From: ARK-14 sp002899805
GTDB lineage: Archaea; Thermoproteota; Thermoprotei_A; Sulfolobales; Fervidicoccaceae
NCBI GenBank assembly: GCA_039793985.1
Contig: JBAMMC010000026.1
Span: forward strand, 1 to 32,963
Reading direction: 5' to 3'
DNA: 32,963 nt
The notes under the pieces were generated by a model. The model was not told the origin of the DNA. It did no database searches and saw only the letters and a list, made by a program, of their open reading frames with translations. A program made the translations under genes and the position numbers. Shown one piece after another: positions 32,067 to 32,963 of the stretch. Position 1 is the first letter of the stretch. Every line of letters begins with the position of its first letter.

Positions 32067-32087
32067 ATTTTGTCCCCCCTTCCATCA

Positions 32088-32963
32088 TCACGATGTAATC
32101 TGTAGCTGGAATGGATAGTATACGCATGCCCCGCCGGATCCTGGGGAAGAACAGTACTGCAGGGTCAGGTAAAGCTGGGAGCTTCCATTACCCGTGGCCG
32201 TTAGGTTCACCGCTATTGTGCTTCCAGAACCGGGAAGTATTGGGACTACACTGGTTGAAGTTGTTAGGGGGATCCCAGAAGAGAATTGTATTGGGGATGA
32301 AGATGAGCCGCTGTTCGAAGCTATGAATATTGAGCCAGATAGTGTTGATGCGATTGAATAGGACGAGAGGAGGAGCGATGCATAGTAATTGTTGCTGTCC
32401 AAGTCGGTCAAGTTGATGACTATGAGCTTCTGGATGGAGAAGCTGGGCGTTATACTGAGAGATGTGGAAGCTGTTGTGTTGGCCTGTGAGATCGAGACTG
32501 TGAGGGGGCAGTATGAAATGGAGTAAACATCTCCTCCAAGGATGGCATCATTGCTTGGGACCGCGTAGCTGAGGATGGGGTATCCTCCAGCTGAGCTCAC
32601 CACGATGCTCCCCCCGGAGCCTGTTCCAACCACTATATCATTGACGATGCTGATGCTCAGCTGGGTTGAAGTTGCTGTTGCACTGGCATCTAAGTTTCCC
32701 AAGTTATCCCATATCTGTATGTTCATGCCCGGTTGCGTATTGTTGAAGGTCACGATCCTCGGATCCCCCGTAGATATTTCGAAGTCATCGAAGTAAGCGT
32801 TTACATTATCAACTGCTACCCCAAGGTAAGTAGGAGTGAAAGCAGAGGATCCAGAATAGGTTACAGTTGAGACCAAGTTTCCATTGACATCATATAAATA
32901 AGCATAGATGTTGATATTCCTGCCGCTTAAAGAGTAATTCACTACAATAATGTACCAATTTGT
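32088..32963 (-). CDS. Secreted surface protein with LamG-like domain, partial (N-terminus outside the window)
   Basis: The reading frame stays open to the window edge, so at least 291 residues are seen and the start is missing. The visible beginning (WYIIVVNYSL, then AYLYDVNGNLV and ending AYFDDFEIST) has the pattern of a concanavalin/LamG-like beta-sandwich. It is followed by beta-rich, Ser/Thr/Gly-rich sequence with several N-glycosylation sites (NNT, NTT, NLT, NGS) and no charged clusters. No membrane anchor is visible at the C-terminus, which ends at QLQITS. It is probably exported and may belong to the cell surface layer or an appendage. The GTG at 32942 is not a credible start because the domain pattern continues upstream of it. 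Confidence 0.75.
   Translation of the reverse strand, partial: TNWYIIVVNYSLSGRNINIYAYLYDVNGNLVSTVTYSGSSAFTPTYLGVAVDNVNAYFDDFEISTGDPRIVTFNNTQPGMNIQIWDNLGNLDASATATSTQLSISIVNDIVVGTGSGGSIVVSSAGGYPILSYAVPSNDAILGGDVYSISYCPLTVSISQANTTASTSLSITPSFSIQKLIVINLTDLDSNNYYASLLLSSYSIASTLSGSIFIASNSGSSSSPIQFSSGIPLTTSTSVVPILPGSGSTIAVNLTATGNGSSQLYLTLQYCSSPGSGGACVYYPFQLQITS

Overview
The window reads as a piece of a thermophilic archaeal chromosome, probably from the TACK group (Thermoproteota or Korarchaeota-like). The evidence is a Cren7 chromatin protein, a clustered Mre11-Rad50-NurA-HerA repair set, a four-subunit group 3b-type [NiFe] hydrogenase, a Pyrococcus-type ferredoxin with an Asp cluster ligand, archaeal TATA-like promoters, GGTGAT-type ribosome binding sites and many TTG start codons. 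The genus cannot be fixed from the sequence alone. I see no rRNA, tRNA, CRISPR array, insertion sequence or transcriptional regulator gene.

Layout. Positions 210-2759 (minus) hold a ferredoxin, two LivF/LivG-type ABC ATPases without permeases, and a small unknown protein; positions 1-209 show no convincing gene. Positions 2841-10519 (plus) hold cren7, then mre11, rad50, nurA, herA and a DUF457/YdjM-like membrane protein, nearly all overlapping or a few bases apart. A nitroreductase (10660-11253) converges on a PreA-like iron-sulfur flavoprotein (11271-12590, minus). The latter is divergent from etfB-etfA (12689-14318), which are followed by the hydrogenase operon hydB-hydG-hydD-hydA (14492-18426). 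Together these form a redox block.

Positions 18473-25363 are a housekeeping and transport block: two MFS transporters, a Nudix hydrolase, a NifX/NafY-like protein transcribed with TldE and TldD, and thymidine kinase. Positions 25559-30393 (plus) form the most unusual unit. It is an acetoin/pyruvate dehydrogenase-like cluster with E1 alpha, E1 beta, a DUF6506 protein, a free-standing lipoyl-domain protein, an E2 catalytic core lacking its own lipoyl domain, a Lin0512-family protein and an AcoX-like kinase-fold protein. There is no E3 in the window. Positions 30323-32963 (minus) hold a polytopic membrane protein, an archaeal signal peptidase with a large extracellular extension, and a partial surface protein that runs off the window.

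How the parts may work together (inference). The DNA-end resection module is transcribed as one unit just downstream of a chromatin protein. The ferredoxin, ETF, PreA-like protein and NADP-linked hydrogenase could exchange electrons. The aco-like cluster would oxidise a 2-oxoacid or acetoin to an acyl-CoA, using a lipoyl carrier protein that is physically separate from E2.
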